From contig DAOSPF010000007.1 in NCBI GenBank assembly GCA_035374585.1, positions 13,429-77,428 of the forward strand: 64,000 bases of DNA, written 5' to 3'. Origin of the DNA: JAKPQD01 sp029572965. GTDB taxonomy: Bacteria > Bacteroidota > Bacteroidia > Bacteroidales > DTGW01. The stretch's first letter is position 1. Each line of letters starts with the position of its first letter. The position numbers and the translations under genes were made by a program. Shown here in pieces: positions 1 to 8,684 of the stretch. The notes beneath the pieces are model-generated. The model did not search any database. It was not told the DNA's origin and saw nothing but the letters and a program-made list of their open reading frames with translations.

Positions 1-556
1 CAAGGGCAAGTTGCCAATCGTTGAATACAGAATACAGATATTTTAAATATCTGCAAGCAGCATCTGTTGAGGCATAAACATCGCATCGTTGGTCAACATA
101 AGAGCTAACTTCCAAACCAAGCAGTTTTGAAGCATCTGCCAATAATTGCCATAAGCCTAAAGCTCCAGAAGAAGAACGGGCGGCAGGATCGAGGTTTGAC
201 TCTAAAATGGCAAGATATTTCAGTTCGAAAGGCAGTTGGTATTTATCCAAATAGCGGTCAAAGATGGGAAAATAATATTGGCTCAGTTCAAGAAATTCGG
301 CTATTTTCTCTTTACGTTGGGTAAGGTAGAGGTCAATATATTTCTGGACATCAGCATTGTAATCGAGCTTGATGGCCGAATTGTGGTTGAGCAATTCAAT
401 TTTCATCTCGTAGTACATAGGAGGTAGCGCTTTGACCTCGCTATTGTTTTTGTTGGCTTTTTTTTCTTGTCCGGATATTGAAGGGTAAGTAAAGGCAGTG
501 AATAACAACAAAAACAATGTTATTAAATTATATTCAAAGCTAATGCGATGGTGCAT
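1..556 (-). CDS. Lytic transglycosylase, MltD-like (partial, C-terminus beyond window)
   Basis: I translated this directly from the reverse strand. It is open from an ATG at 556 to the window edge (185 codons). A signal peptide at residues 1-29 (hydrophobic LITLFLLLFTAF, then SGQ) is followed by a Goose-type/Slt catalytic region with ILESNLDP and GALGLWQL, the family signature holding the catalytic Glu. The family cleaves the glycan strands of peptidoglycan to 1,6-anhydro-muropeptides in the periplasm. The C-terminal part, where LysM repeats usually sit, lies outside the window. It is the last visible gene of a leftward envelope operon (M23 peptidase, dxr, rseP, tatA), 19 bases from tatA. The family call is firm; the exact MltD subgroup is inferred. 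Confidence 0.85.
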   Translation of the reverse strand, partial: MHHRISFEYNLITLFLLLFTAFTYPSISGQEKKANKNNSEVKALPPMYYEMKIELLNHNSAIKLDYNADVQKYIDLYLTQRKEKIAEFLELSQYYFPIFDRYLDKYQLPFELKYLAILESNLDPAARSSSGALGLWQLLADASKLLGLEVSSYVDQRCDVYASTDAACRYLKYLYSVFNDWQLAL

Positions 557-575
557 AGTTTTTTAATTCCTGAAA

Positions 576-767
576 TTACTGTTTTTTTTCATCAGGGGTA
601 TTATTAGTCTCACCTTTGCTGGCTTTTTTAAATTCGTGCATGCCTTGGCCCAGGCCACGCATTAGTTCAGGTATTTTTCTTCCTCCAAATATCACTAATA
701 CAACGGCCAAAATGAGTATAATTTCTGTTGTTCCAATAGCGCCAAGCATTACATGTAAGTTTTCCAT
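576..767 (-). CDS. tatA: Sec-independent translocase subunit TatA/TatE-like
   Basis: This 63-residue protein has the TatA layout: a short N-terminal membrane helix (IILILAVVLVIFGG), a hinge with the FGGRKIPELMRG motif, an amphipathic helix and a polar charged tail. In twin-arginine transport TatA oligomers form the pore for folded proteins in the inner membrane. It lies 10 bases downstream of rseP. A second TatA-like gene is at 29027-29284; no tatC is present in this window. The start ATG at 767 is the first in frame, but the internal Met before LGAIG is also possible. Confidence 0.9.
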   Translation of the reverse strand: MENLHVMLGAIGTTEIILILAVVLVIFGGRKIPELMRGLGQGMHEFKKASKGETNNTPDEKKQ

Positions 768-777
768 GACTTTTATT

Positions 778-2100
778 TTAATGTGTAAATAATCGTATAA
801 TGTCGTTCAGGTTTGCATAGATGATAAGCGAAAATAAGATGACAATACCAGTAATTTGGGCATATTCAAGGAATTTGTCAGAAGGCTTGCGCCCTGTAAC
901 CATCTCGTAAAGGAGGAACAGTACATGTCCACCATCGAGGGCAGGTATAGGCAATATGTTCATAAAGGCCAATACAATAGACAGCAGTGCTGTCAGCGCC
1001 CAGAATGATTCCCAGTCCCATACTCCTGAAAATAAATTGCCCATGGTGATAAAGCCACCCAAAGATTCGTATCCTTTGGTTTCTTTAGAAAATATCAACT
1101 TAAACTGTTTGACATAATTGCTTAATGTGTTGAAGCCCATACTGATACCAGCAGGAATAGAGGCAAAAAAACCATAGTCATTATGCTTTAGCTGGAAATA
1201 TTTAGAAATATTTCCATCAAGTACTACACCAAGTAGTCCTGTTTCGGGTACAGTAATGTCAATTTTTTTCAACACTCCATTTTGCTCAATGGTAAGGGTA
1301 ATATTTTTGTTTTTATTGGCTTGAACAATGGGCTTAATCTGATCTACGAAAATCACTTGCGAGTCGTTAACAGCCACTACCTTATCTCCGGGTTTTAAGC
1401 CTGCTTTTTCGGCAGCGGTATTTTTTACTACATCACCTACAATATAAGGAATGCGAACTGTGAAAAAGTCTTTTTTCCTAATCAAAGTATAGTTAAGGTT
1501 TTCTGGTAAAGCAATGTTTATCAACTTACCATCTCTGATGACTTGTACCGTTTTTGCCTCTTCAAGGACAATAGTAGGGACTATTTTAAAAAAGTTTTCT
1601 ACTTCTTTATAGTCAACCGTAAGAATTTTGTCGCCATTGCGAAAACCGGCATTGTATGCTACTGAATCTACTGCTATACCATAAGTTACATTTTTAGTAG
1701 GCAGGTATTCTTCGCCCCAGGTGAAAAGTATCCCTACGTATATTGCCAAAGCTAATAAAAAGTTGACTGTAACACCGCCAAGCATAATCAAAAGCCTTTG
1801 CCATGTTGGTTTCGACCTGAATTCATACGGTTGGGCGGGTTGTTTCATTTGTTCTAAATCCAAGCTCTCATCTATCATACCTGATATTTTTACATATCCG
1901 CCAAGTGGGAGCCATCCTATACCATACTCAGTTTCGCCTTTTTTATATTTAAAAATAGAAAACCAGGGGTCGAAGAAAAGATAGAACTTTTCTACTCGGG
2001 TTTTGAAAAGTTTGGCAAAAAAGAAATGGCCAAATTCATGTAAAAGTACAAGTAATGATAAGCTGAGCAAAAATTGTAAGGCTTTGATAAGTATTTCCAT
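778..2100 (-). CDS. rseP: Site-2 zinc metalloprotease RseP family
   Basis: This 440-residue polytopic membrane protease carries the M50 zinc motif HEFGH at residues 21-25 in the first helix and the second conserved motif LPIPALDGGH near residue 390, which supplies the third zinc ligand. Between them are two PDZ-like domains (around 125-195 and 215-280; NAGFRNGDKI and KAGLKPGDKV). The family performs intramembrane cleavage of anti-sigma factors and of remnant signal peptides. It sits between dxr and tatA, a common bacterial neighbourhood. Length is usual for the family. Its substrate here is unknown; the FecR-like protein at 14798 is one conceivable anti-sigma target, but that is only inference. 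Confidence 0.95.
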   Translation of the reverse strand: MEILIKALQFLLSLSLLVLLHEFGHFFFAKLFKTRVEKFYLFFDPWFSIFKYKKGETEYGIGWLPLGGYVKISGMIDESLDLEQMKQPAQPYEFRSKPTWQRLLIMLGGVTVNFLLALAIYVGILFTWGEEYLPTKNVTYGIAVDSVAYNAGFRNGDKILTVDYKEVENFFKIVPTIVLEEAKTVQVIRDGKLINIALPENLNYTLIRKKDFFTVRIPYIVGDVVKNTAAEKAGLKPGDKVVAVNDSQVIFVDQIKPIVQANKNKNITLTIEQNGVLKKIDITVPETGLLGVVLDGNISKYFQLKHNDYGFFASIPAGISMGFNTLSNYVKQFKLIFSKETKGYESLGGFITMGNLFSGVWDWESFWALTALLSIVLAFMNILPIPALDGGHVLFLLYEMVTGRKPSDKFLEYAQITGIVILFSLIIYANLNDIIRLFTH

Positions 2101-2123
2101 GGATTTGTTTTATGGTTTTTAAT

Positions 2124-3278
2124 TTAAATAAGTTGCAATGCAAGTTCTCGTGCAAATTTATCTGTTTGCTGATAATCTTCGATGCCTGAATCTTTAATAA
2201 ATGTTATTTTTGATAAAGTTTTTTCAATTAAGTCGGACATGCCCAGAAATCCTATATGTCCACACAAAAATGCTTCAACTGCAATTTCGTTAGCTGCATT
2301 CATTGCACAAGGCATGTTTCCACCTTTGTCCATAGCATCTAAAGCAATAGCCAGGTTTCTGAATACTGTCAAATCTGGTTTTTCAAATGTTAAAGCCGGG
2401 TAATCTGCAAAATTCATTCGTGGCCAACTGGCTTTCAATCGTTCGGGGTAAGAGAGTGCGTATTGTATTGGCAAACGCATATCGGGCAATCCCATTTGAG
2501 CTTTGATAGAGCCATCTTCAAACTGCACCATAGAATGTATGATAGATTGGGGATGCACTACAACTTCTATTTGTGAGGGTTGCAAACCAAAGAGCCAACG
2601 GGCTTCAATAGCTTCAAGCCCCTTGTTCATCAGCGATGCAGAATCGATTGTAACTTTGTTGCCCATACACCAGTTAGGATGGTTCAAGGCTTGTTCGGGG
2701 GTAACGTTTTTGAGGAAGTTGATATCTTTTCCACGAAAAGGCCCGCCAGATGCAGTAAGTAGTATTTTTTCAACCGGATTGTGAAATTCTCCTGTAAGAC
2801 ATTGGAATATGGCAGAGTGCTCTGAGTCCACCGGAAGGATATTTACCCGTTTTTCTATGGCTAATTTTGAAATATATTCTCCAGCAACAACAAGTGTTTC
2901 TTTGTTAGCCAAAGCTATGGTTTTTCCTGCATTTATGGCATTAATGGTAGGAGTTAAGCCTGAATATCCTACCATAGCTGTAAGTACTATGTCTATTGAT
3001 GAAAATTGTACTACCTCAGCTATTGCTTTTTCTCCAGCAAATACTTTTATCGGGTAATTGGCCAGAGCTTCTTTTACAAACTGGTATTTTTCTTCATTGG
3101 CTATAACAACCTGATTGGGAGTAAACTGCATTGCCTGTTTGATAAGCAATTCAGCATTGTTGTTTGCTGTAAGGGTTTCAACTTCAAATGAGTTTAAGTT
3201 GTTTGAAATAACATCTAAAGCCTGTGTGCCAATAGAACCTGTCGATCCAAGAATTGCTATACGTTTTTTCCGCTTCAT
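2124..3278 (-). CDS. dxr: 1-deoxy-D-xylulose 5-phosphate reductoisomerase
   Basis: This 384-residue cytoplasmic enzyme converts DXP to 2-C-methyl-D-erythritol 4-phosphate with NADPH, the committed step of the MEP isoprenoid pathway. The NADPH-binding motif GSTGSIG lies at residues 11-17. Also visible are ALANKETLV, the metal-binding VDSEHSAIFQC and NKGLEAIEARWLFG. Length is typical. It lies 15 bases downstream of the M23 peptidase gene and 23 bases upstream of rseP, so the three are probably co-transcribed. Confidence 0.97.
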   Translation of the reverse strand: MKRKKRIAILGSTGSIGTQALDVISNNLNSFEVETLTANNNAELLIKQAMQFTPNQVVIANEEKYQFVKEALANYPIKVFAGEKAIAEVVQFSSIDIVLTAMVGYSGLTPTINAINAGKTIALANKETLVVAGEYISKLAIEKRVNILPVDSEHSAIFQCLTGEFHNPVEKILLTASGGPFRGKDINFLKNVTPEQALNHPNWCMGNKVTIDSASLMNKGLEAIEARWLFGLQPSQIEVVVHPQSIIHSMVQFEDGSIKAQMGLPDMRLPIQYALSYPERLKASWPRMNFADYPALTFEKPDLTVFRNLAIALDAMDKGGNMPCAMNAANEIAVEAFLCGHIGFLGMSDLIEKTLSKITFIKDSGIEDYQQTDKFARELALQLI

Positions 3279-3293
3279 TATGAGCTTGTTGTT

Positions 3294-4163
3294 TTAGAAA
3301 ACAATATAATCTACGGGGTTTACAGGATGACCATTGTTCCATAATTCAAAGTGCAAATGAGGGCCAGTGCTTATTTCTCCCGAATTTCCAACAATTGCAA
3401 TTGGCTCGCCTGCCACAACCCTGTTCCCACTTTGTTTAAGCAGTTCGGCATTGTGTTTATACACGGTAATTATATTATTGTCATGTTGTATTTGAATAAC
3501 ATAGCCTGTTTCAAGTGTCCATGTTGCCATAATAACAGTCCCGTCAAGTGCCGCTTTAATAACAGCATTGGGCTCTGAAACAACATCTACCCCCAAATGG
3601 TTGATATTAGGATTAAACCCATTTGATATAATGCCTCGCAATGGAGAAAAAAAATGCACTTGAGCTAATGTTTGTGTGGTATTATTGTTTGAAGCCTGAT
3701 TTGGAGGTGTAAGGTTGAATCGTTCTTCTTCTTCTACTTTTTTTCGCAATAAAGAGTCTTTGGGAGATTTGGTAAATATGATTTCTTTAATTTTTACAGA
3801 GTCTTTGGTCATTTCTCCATACGAAACAGGATTATTGCCTTTTAGGATATCATTGGCAACAGCCAGGTACCTGTCGCGGATTTCTAGTTCATGTTCAAGC
3901 GAATCAAGCTTCAATGCATTCATTACCATTTCTCTTTTTATGGTATTGTCAGGGTATCCGGGTATCAGTTCACGAATTGAAGTGTAAGCTATTAGTATAA
4001 AAGTAAGGCTTATTAATAAAAATCCCAGCGCTCCGATTATCCAAAGCAAATTGAAACCTTTGAGCCTAACAAAACCAATTTCTTCAAAAGTATTGTCGTT
4101 GTATATAATGAGCCGGTATTTGTCGCGTAACCTATCTGATAGCTTGCGTTCAGATTTTTGCAT
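3294..4163 (-). CDS. Membrane-anchored M23 family metallopeptidase
   Basis: This 289-residue protein has a cytoplasmic N-terminus, one membrane helix (about residues 39-63) and a periplasmic part ending in a LytM/M23 domain (about 175-285). The zinc ligands are visible as HLGVD (His and Asp four apart) and in the terminal HLHFEL motif; YKHNAEL supplies the other conserved His. All residues of an active endopeptidase appear present, unlike the degenerate EnvC/NlpD class. The family cuts peptide cross-links in peptidoglycan. It is the first gene of the leftward envelope operon. Its N-terminal layout (charged start, single helix, linker) is common in Bacteroidota. Confidence 0.92.
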   Translation of the reverse strand: MQKSERKLSDRLRDKYRLIIYNDNTFEEIGFVRLKGFNLLWIIGALGFLLISLTFILIAYTSIRELIPGYPDNTIKREMVMNALKLDSLEHELEIRDRYLAVANDILKGNNPVSYGEMTKDSVKIKEIIFTKSPKDSLLRKKVEEEERFNLTPPNQASNNNTTQTLAQVHFFSPLRGIISNGFNPNINHLGVDVVSEPNAVIKAALDGTVIMATWTLETGYVIQIQHDNNIITVYKHNAELLKQSGNRVVAGEPIAIVGNSGEISTGPHLHFELWNNGHPVNPVDYIVF

Positions 4164-4174
4164 ATCGTTTTACT

Positions 4175-4582
4175 TTAGCTTTTGGAACATTGCTGATCTG
4201 GGTGGTTTACTTTTACTTCTTTTGGAAGGCTTTGCCATAGCCCGTGTTTGGTACAATATGACATGGCTGTAAGGTTCATACTTACTTTGGGGATGATAGT
4301 AAACACTACTTCAACATGGCCGGGCTGATTGCCCATTGCCCCCGGAAATATTGTAGCTTCAGCAAGCAACGTTTCGCGGTTCCACAATTGTACCTTGCCA
4401 ATAAAATGGTCGCCATCATCAGGATGGGCATATTGGCTGCCAAGGAATATCCTGACAGGGAACCTTTCATTCTCGTTTACTTCCGAAGGACAGTCGATAA
4501 CAGGAGTATGTCTGTCAAAATAATCTTTTTGTACCTCTTTGTCAAATTGTTGAATGTCAGTAGCAGTAAAGATTTTAGGCAT
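4175..4582 (-). CDS. Superoxide reductase-like (class II SOR / neelaredoxin fold) protein
   Basis: From the ATG at 4582 this is 135 residues; a longer frame upstream adds 23 residues that do not look like the family. The pattern of the mononuclear iron centre of class II superoxide reductases is complete: His in DRHTP, two His six apart in AHPDDGDH, and Cys-x-x-His in CTKHGLW. The family reduces superoxide to hydrogen peroxide in anaerobes and microaerophiles. The usual Glu-Lys before the first His is Asp-Arg here. It has no N-terminal desulforedoxin (Cys4) domain. It is followed 11 bases later by the M23 gene and faces yqeY divergently. Confidence 0.8.
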   Translation of the reverse strand: MPKIFTATDIQQFDKEVQKDYFDRHTPVIDCPSEVNENERFPVRIFLGSQYAHPDDGDHFIGKVQLWNRETLLAEATIFPGAMGNQPGHVEVVFTIIPKVSMNLTAMSYCTKHGLWQSLPKEVKVNHPDQQCSKS

Positions 4583-4893
4583 ATCAATATTATTAAGGGC
4601 ATAAAGATACAAAATTTCCTTGCGAAAAAATGGAACTGGGATACAAATCAAAATTTTCTGATAATAAAAGATAACATTTGCAAAAAATTACCCTGCTCCC
4701 CAAAATTATCTAACTCTCATGGCTTGCTCCGCGCTTGTGATAGAGGGAGCATGTTAAACGGATATTATGGCTCGTCTGAAAAAAAGATGCAAAAAAATGG
4801 CATTTATTGTGACGGGCAAAATTTATCTAATTATCATTTGTTTTGTATTAATTGAAAGATAAAGTTACCTTTGGTTTTTTAAAATATAGTTCT
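4583..4893. other. Intergenic region between divergent SOR-like gene and yqeY
   Basis: This 311-base stretch has no convincing gene. It holds the promoter boxes of yqeY near its right end and an imperfect hairpin around 4726-4752 (GCTCC and GGAGC arms). Long antisense reading frames here have no family features. Confidence 0.5.
4842..4873 (+). promoter_or_regulatory. Bacteroidota-type promoter for yqeY
   Basis: TTTG at 4842-4845 and TACCTTTG at 4866-4873 are separated by 20 bases, matching the -33 TTTG / -7 TAnnTTTG consensus. The yqeY ATG follows 20 bases later. Confidence 0.65.
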
Positions 4894-5343
4894 ATGAGTT
4901 TGTTTGATAAAATCGGCGAAGATATTAAAGCTGCTATGTTGGCTAAAGAAAAGGAAAAGCTTGAAGCGTTAAGGGCAGTAAAAGCGGCCATATTGTTGGC
5001 CAAAACTGAAAAAGGGGCATCTGACGAGTTGTCGCCTGATGCCGAAATGAAGCTCTTGCAAAGGTTGGTTAAACAGCGCAAAGAATCGGCCGAGATATTT
5101 GCCGGACAGAACAGGAGCGATTTGGCTGACAAAGAGTTGTTTGAAGCTTCTGTTATTGAGCAGTACCTGCCAAAGCAAATGAGCGAAGAGGAAATTAAAG
5201 CTGCACTGAAAATTATCATTGAAAAAGTTGGAGCTAAAACTCCTGCAGATATGGGCAAAGTTATGGGTGTTGCCACTAAGGAACTTGCTGGTAAGGCAGA
5301 TGGAAAAACTATATCTTCACTTGTCAAGGTTTTATTGGGATAA
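4894..5343 (+). CDS. GatB/YqeY domain-containing protein
   Basis: From the ATG at 4894 (MSLFDKIGEDIKAAM) this is 149 residues, the normal size of YqeY proteins; a frame opening 42 bases earlier precedes the expected transcription start and is rejected. YqeY resembles the tail domain of the GatB amidotransferase subunit. Visible family features are ALRAVKAAILLAKTEKG near the start and the C-terminal ADMGKVMGVATKELAGKADG. A role with tRNA-dependent amidation is presumed for the family but not proven. Cytoplasmic. Confidence 0.92.
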   Translation: MSLFDKIGEDIKAAMLAKEKEKLEALRAVKAAILLAKTEKGASDELSPDAEMKLLQRLVKQRKESAEIFAGQNRSDLADKELFEASVIEQYLPKQMSEEEIKAALKIIIEKVGAKTPADMGKVMGVATKELAGKADGKTISSLVKVLLG

Positions 5344-5400
5344 GCATAACTTGTTATAGCTGAAGATTTGTTAGATAATTTATTGCTTTTAAAAAAAGTT

Positions 5401-5408
5401 TATATTTG
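5401..5408 (+). promoter_or_regulatory. -7 promoter box for the 5435 membrane gene
   Basis: TATATTTG fits the TAnnTTTG -7 consensus, 27 bases before the ATG at 5435; no convincing -33 box at the ideal spacing. Confidence 0.5.
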
Positions 5409-5434
5409 CAAACAAGAACCTTTTAAATAGAATT

Positions 5435-5773
5435 ATGAAGCCCTTAAAATCAGGAACTGCACTTGCCTATTGGTTGCTAAGAATAGCATTGTTCATTTTC
5501 CTATTTACTATATTTTATAGTGAAATAGGGAATTTTAATTTTCATAACCTTGAATCATACTTTGCCGTTGCTTTTGTAGCGTTGGGGGCTTTATTGTTTG
5601 TTGGGGGCTTTATGGCAAAACCTACATTAACAGTTATTTCAGGGATACTTATCACCTTGCTGTCGTCTTATTCATTATTTGTTCAGTTCAAAGCAGGTTT
5701 GAATGCTTCAATAGCCAGTTTTATTGTAGTGTTTAGCATTGGTTTTTATTTTACCTGTGTAGGAAATCAATAA
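5435..5773 (+). CDS. Small four-helix membrane protein (DoxX-like)
   Basis: 112 residues with four predicted membrane segments (about 10-30, 41-61, 65-85, 90-109) and little else. The size and helix layout resemble DoxX-type small membrane proteins, but no diagnostic motif is seen, so no function is given. The stop codon is 4 bases before the next gene's ATG, suggesting co-transcription with the exported protein at 5778. Confidence 0.7.
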   Translation: MKPLKSGTALAYWLLRIALFIFLFTIFYSEIGNFNFHNLESYFAVAFVALGALLFVGGFMAKPTLTVISGILITLLSSYSLFVQFKAGLNASIASFIVVFSIGFYFTCVGNQ

Positions 5774-5777
5774 AAGT

Positions 5778-6518
5778 ATGATAAAAAAAGCACTTTACAT
5801 AAGCTTTACTTTTTTATTGTCGGGGAATGTTGCGTGTAATTTGTATGCACAAAAAACAAATGAACTGCAGGAAGCTACTGTGGTATATAAAAAGAAGCCA
5901 GCTGCGCAATCTGCGGCAGAAACTTCAACTTCTGCTACCTCTGGCAATACTGCTCCTGCAGAACCTCCCAAACCTGTTGTAAAGCTTGATACCATAGTCA
6001 GATTAGGCGGGAAAAAGATTATTTGTAACGTCAAAAAGGTAAACCCAACTACGGTTGAGTATGTAAAGCCTGGCAATCCTACGTTGGTAGAAATAAAAAG
6101 GAAAGATATAGAAAAAATCGTTTATAGTAATGGACGTAAGGAAGTATATAACAAGCCAATATTTTCAGTGTTAGACAAACTGCAATGGCAGGCCGTTCTG
6201 GTTACCGAAAATGAGGCAGAAGTCTCTGGTTTATATAAAGTTGGGGTTGTTAAAGCAAATGCTTCTTCGAGCAGCCGCAGCCCTAAGGCGGCTAAACAAA
6301 GCGCTATTATCCGTTTACAGAAGAAAACCGCCAACATGGGAGCGTTGATTGTACTTATTATCAATTCTGAGATGAAAGGTGGATATGGCGAAATTCCCGG
6401 ATGGGAGATTGAAGGGATTGCTTATAGCGATACACCTCCTGTAGATACAGCCTCTGTAAATCAACAAATACGTAAGCTGATAGAAAAAAACAAACAACGT
6501 GTAAACGCTTCAAAATAG
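5778..6518 (+). CDS. Exported protein of unknown function
   Basis: 246 residues starting with a signal peptide (about 1-24, ending CNLYAQ). Then come an Ala/Ser/Pro/Thr-rich linker (about 36-66) and a small beta-rich stretch in which a glycine-containing 'KLDTIVRLGGKKIICNVKKV' segment leads to IKRKDIEKIVYSNGRKEVY. This resembles the recurring Bacteroidota periplasmic pattern where a short domain relates a stored property to a property-specific residue, but I cannot name a family. The C-terminus is lysine-rich. Likely periplasmic or outer-membrane associated and in an operon with the preceding membrane protein. Confidence 0.7.
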   Translation: MIKKALYISFTFLLSGNVACNLYAQKTNELQEATVVYKKKPAAQSAAETSTSATSGNTAPAEPPKPVVKLDTIVRLGGKKIICNVKKVNPTTVEYVKPGNPTLVEIKRKDIEKIVYSNGRKEVYNKPIFSVLDKLQWQAVLVTENEAEVSGLYKVGVVKANASSSSRSPKAAKQSAIIRLQKKTANMGALIVLIINSEMKGGYGEIPGWEIEGIAYSDTPPVDTASVNQQIRKLIEKNKQRVNASK

Positions 6519-6578
6519 TTTGTTTTTCGTTTTGTCGTCCAGCCTTTTTTCTTTAAGTTTGATAAAAAAGTTGCGGCC

Positions 6579-7496
6579 ATGGACTACAATCTCATCAAAG
6601 ATAAAGTGTTTTCTGCCGGGTGGTTTAAAGCTTGGTCATTTATTGTAGTAGGTTCATTTATTCTGGCGGCAGGCTTTGTTTTTTTTATAACTCCGTATAA
6701 GATTGTACCTGGGGGAGTTTATGGTATAGCTATTGTTATACACTATCTTACCAAAGGGTTGTTTGCTTTTGCCCCGGAGGGCTTGCCTATTGGCACAATG
6801 GGTTTGGTTATGAACATCCCGCTTACCTGGCTTGGAATTAAAATACTTGGTCCGCGTTTTGGCATCAAAACCATCATAGGTTTTATCCTTTCATCTGTGT
6901 TTATTGACCTTATTAGTTACTATTATGGTTATGAACCATTGGTGAAGGACGACGCATTGTTGTCCTCAATTTTTGGCGGTGTACTTATTGGCTTTGGCTT
7001 GGGGTTAATATTTAAATCGAAGGCTACATCGGGTGGTTCGGACATTATTGCCATGATATTGGCCAAATATACCCGTTTACCATTGGGGCAATTGCTTATT
7101 TATGTTGACTCAACTATTGTGTTAGTTGGCCTTATTGCATTTATGGATTGGCGAATACCGCTTTATTCTTGGATTGTAATATATATCACCGGGCGTGTTA
7201 TTGATGGGACGCTGGAAGGAATATCTTATAACAAAACTTTGCTTATCATTTCTGACAAGTATGAGGATATTCGTACCAAAATACTGTATGACCTTAACCG
7301 GGGAGGAACGCTCATAAAGGCCGAAGGGATGTACGAAGGGAAAGAACGAAAGTTGATTTTTACCAATGTTTCGAGGCGTGAAGCCTACATTCTGAAAGAA
7401 TATATCAAACAAGTTGACCCAGATGCTTTTGTAACTATTATCGATGCTAATGAGATAATCGGCGATGGGTTCAAATCGTTTAAAGAGTCGTTGTAG
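6579..7496 (+). CDS. YitT family membrane protein (DUF161 + DUF2179)
   Basis: This 305-residue protein has five to six membrane helices in the first 215 residues with family motifs ITPYKIVPGGVYGIAI, KSKATSGGSDIIAMILAKY and a C-terminal cytoplasmic DUF2179 domain (about 225-300; LNRGGTLIKAEGMYEG and DANEIIGDGF). The family is widespread; its transported substrate is not established. A paralogue is encoded at 31603-32460. Its stop lies 6 bases from the stop of the convergent sugar-binding lipoprotein. Confidence 0.93.
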   Translation: MDYNLIKDKVFSAGWFKAWSFIVVGSFILAAGFVFFITPYKIVPGGVYGIAIVIHYLTKGLFAFAPEGLPIGTMGLVMNIPLTWLGIKILGPRFGIKTIIGFILSSVFIDLISYYYGYEPLVKDDALLSSIFGGVLIGFGLGLIFKSKATSGGSDIIAMILAKYTRLPLGQLLIYVDSTIVLVGLIAFMDWRIPLYSWIVIYITGRVIDGTLEGISYNKTLLIISDKYEDIRTKILYDLNRGGTLIKAEGMYEGKERKLIFTNVSRREAYILKEYIKQVDPDAFVTIIDANEIIGDGFKSFKESL

Positions 7497-7502
7497 GCTA
7501 AG

Positions 7503-8504
7503 CTAATATTCTAAGTCTTTTTCGGAAATCATGCTATCTGCGACAACCACAGACCTGATATTGGAAGCATCTACTACTTGAGTTTCAAGAAAAATAACCG
7601 GGATGTCAAATTTCCCGTTGTTGATGGTTGTTGGTGCTATTTTTGCAATATCTTCTCCTTGGGCAATTTTTATTGAAAGTTCAGCCACTAATGCGGCCAT
7701 CTTTTTTACAGATTTGTAAATAGAGATAGACTGCTTGTTTTGAAGCATATATCGGCATGCCAAAGGTTCAGCCCCCTGGCCTGTAATAATGATATTTTCC
7801 GGAGAGTACCCTTTTTGCGTGATAATATTTATGCAACCTCTGCTAATATTGTCATTGGCCGAAAGAATAACATCCGGGACACTGATGCTATAGTTAATGT
7901 ATTTTTTCATGGTATTGTATGCATCATCTTCAGACCAGTTTTCCATGTATGCTTCATAGCTTAGTTTTATTTTTCCTGATTTTACGTATGGATCAATAAC
8001 CTTATGAAACCCTTCGTTCATCCATACGGCATTAATATCGCTTTTATCTCCCGAAAGGATTACATAATTGCCATAAGGCTTTTTAGATATAGCATAAGAA
8101 GCCATTTGTTCGCCAATAACATGGGCATCAAAGGAAACAAATAAGTCGGGCTGGCAATTGGCAATCAACCGGTCATACGAAATAACTTTTATCCCTTTAT
8201 TATGCAGCTTTCTGACCATTCCGGCAGCAGTAAACCTGTTGACAGGGTCTAATACAACAAGGTTAACCCCTTTTTGCAACATCTCGTCCAGTTGTTTTTC
8301 TTGCAGCAAAGCATCGTTGTCTGCAGAATAAAACAATATCTCGCCCCCGGCTTCATTTATTTTTTTTGTAAAAAGGTCTCTTTCAACTTCATACCTTTTG
8401 TTAAGCATATTGGGAAGCATGAAGCCAATGGTTGTTTTTTCTTTTGTACAAGAAATTGACAGAATCAATGAGCCCAAAATAAAGGATAAAAAGTAGTTTT
8501 TCAT
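7503..8504 (-). CDS. Sugar-binding periplasmic lipoprotein, type 1 PBP (xylose-binding-like), orphan
   Basis: This 333-residue protein has a lipoprotein signal (residues 1-19, cleavage before Cys19 in SISCTKE) and a type 1 periplasmic-binding fold typical of ribose/xylose-binding proteins: IGFMLPNMLNKRYEVERD, LVVLDPVNRFTAAGMV, VISYDRLI, VILSGDKSDINA, VILSANDNISRG and ITGQGAEPLACRYM. Segments such as SYDRLI and the GQGAE run point to the XylF branch. No ABC permease or ATPase lies nearby, so it may feed a sensor or act with a distant transporter. Ligand unknown. Confidence 0.88.
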   Translation of the reverse strand: MKNYFLSFILGSLILSISCTKEKTTIGFMLPNMLNKRYEVERDLFTKKINEAGGEILFYSADNDALLQEKQLDEMLQKGVNLVVLDPVNRFTAAGMVRKLHNKGIKVISYDRLIANCQPDLFVSFDAHVIGEQMASYAISKKPYGNYVILSGDKSDINAVWMNEGFHKVIDPYVKSGKIKLSYEAYMENWSEDDAYNTMKKYINYSISVPDVILSANDNISRGCINIITQKGYSPENIIITGQGAEPLACRYMLQNKQSISIYKSVKKMAALVAELSIKIAQGEDIAKIAPTTINNGKFDIPVIFLETQVVDASNIRSVVVADSMISEKDLEY

Positions 8505-8684
8505 TTCATGGCTATTTTAGGTGAAAGTATATTTTATTACGGAATAAACAGGAAAATGTTATTGCAAAAAAGTGGAAATAACGGTTGATGTTGTTTCTTT
8601 TTTTATGAGCTATTGACTTTGATGTCAATATTTTATACCTTTAATGGGATTAAGCATTTTAGTAAAAACTTAAAAAAAATTGTT

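Noticed and set aside
4316..4855. A 179-residue frame opposite the superoxide reductase-like gene.
   Set aside because: It is antisense to a well-supported gene, runs through a non-coding region and shows no family pattern.
4848..5327. A 159-residue frame opposite yqeY.
   Set aside because: It is a mirror frame of a clear YqeY gene; its composition (Ser/Ala-rich) is an artefact of antisense reading.
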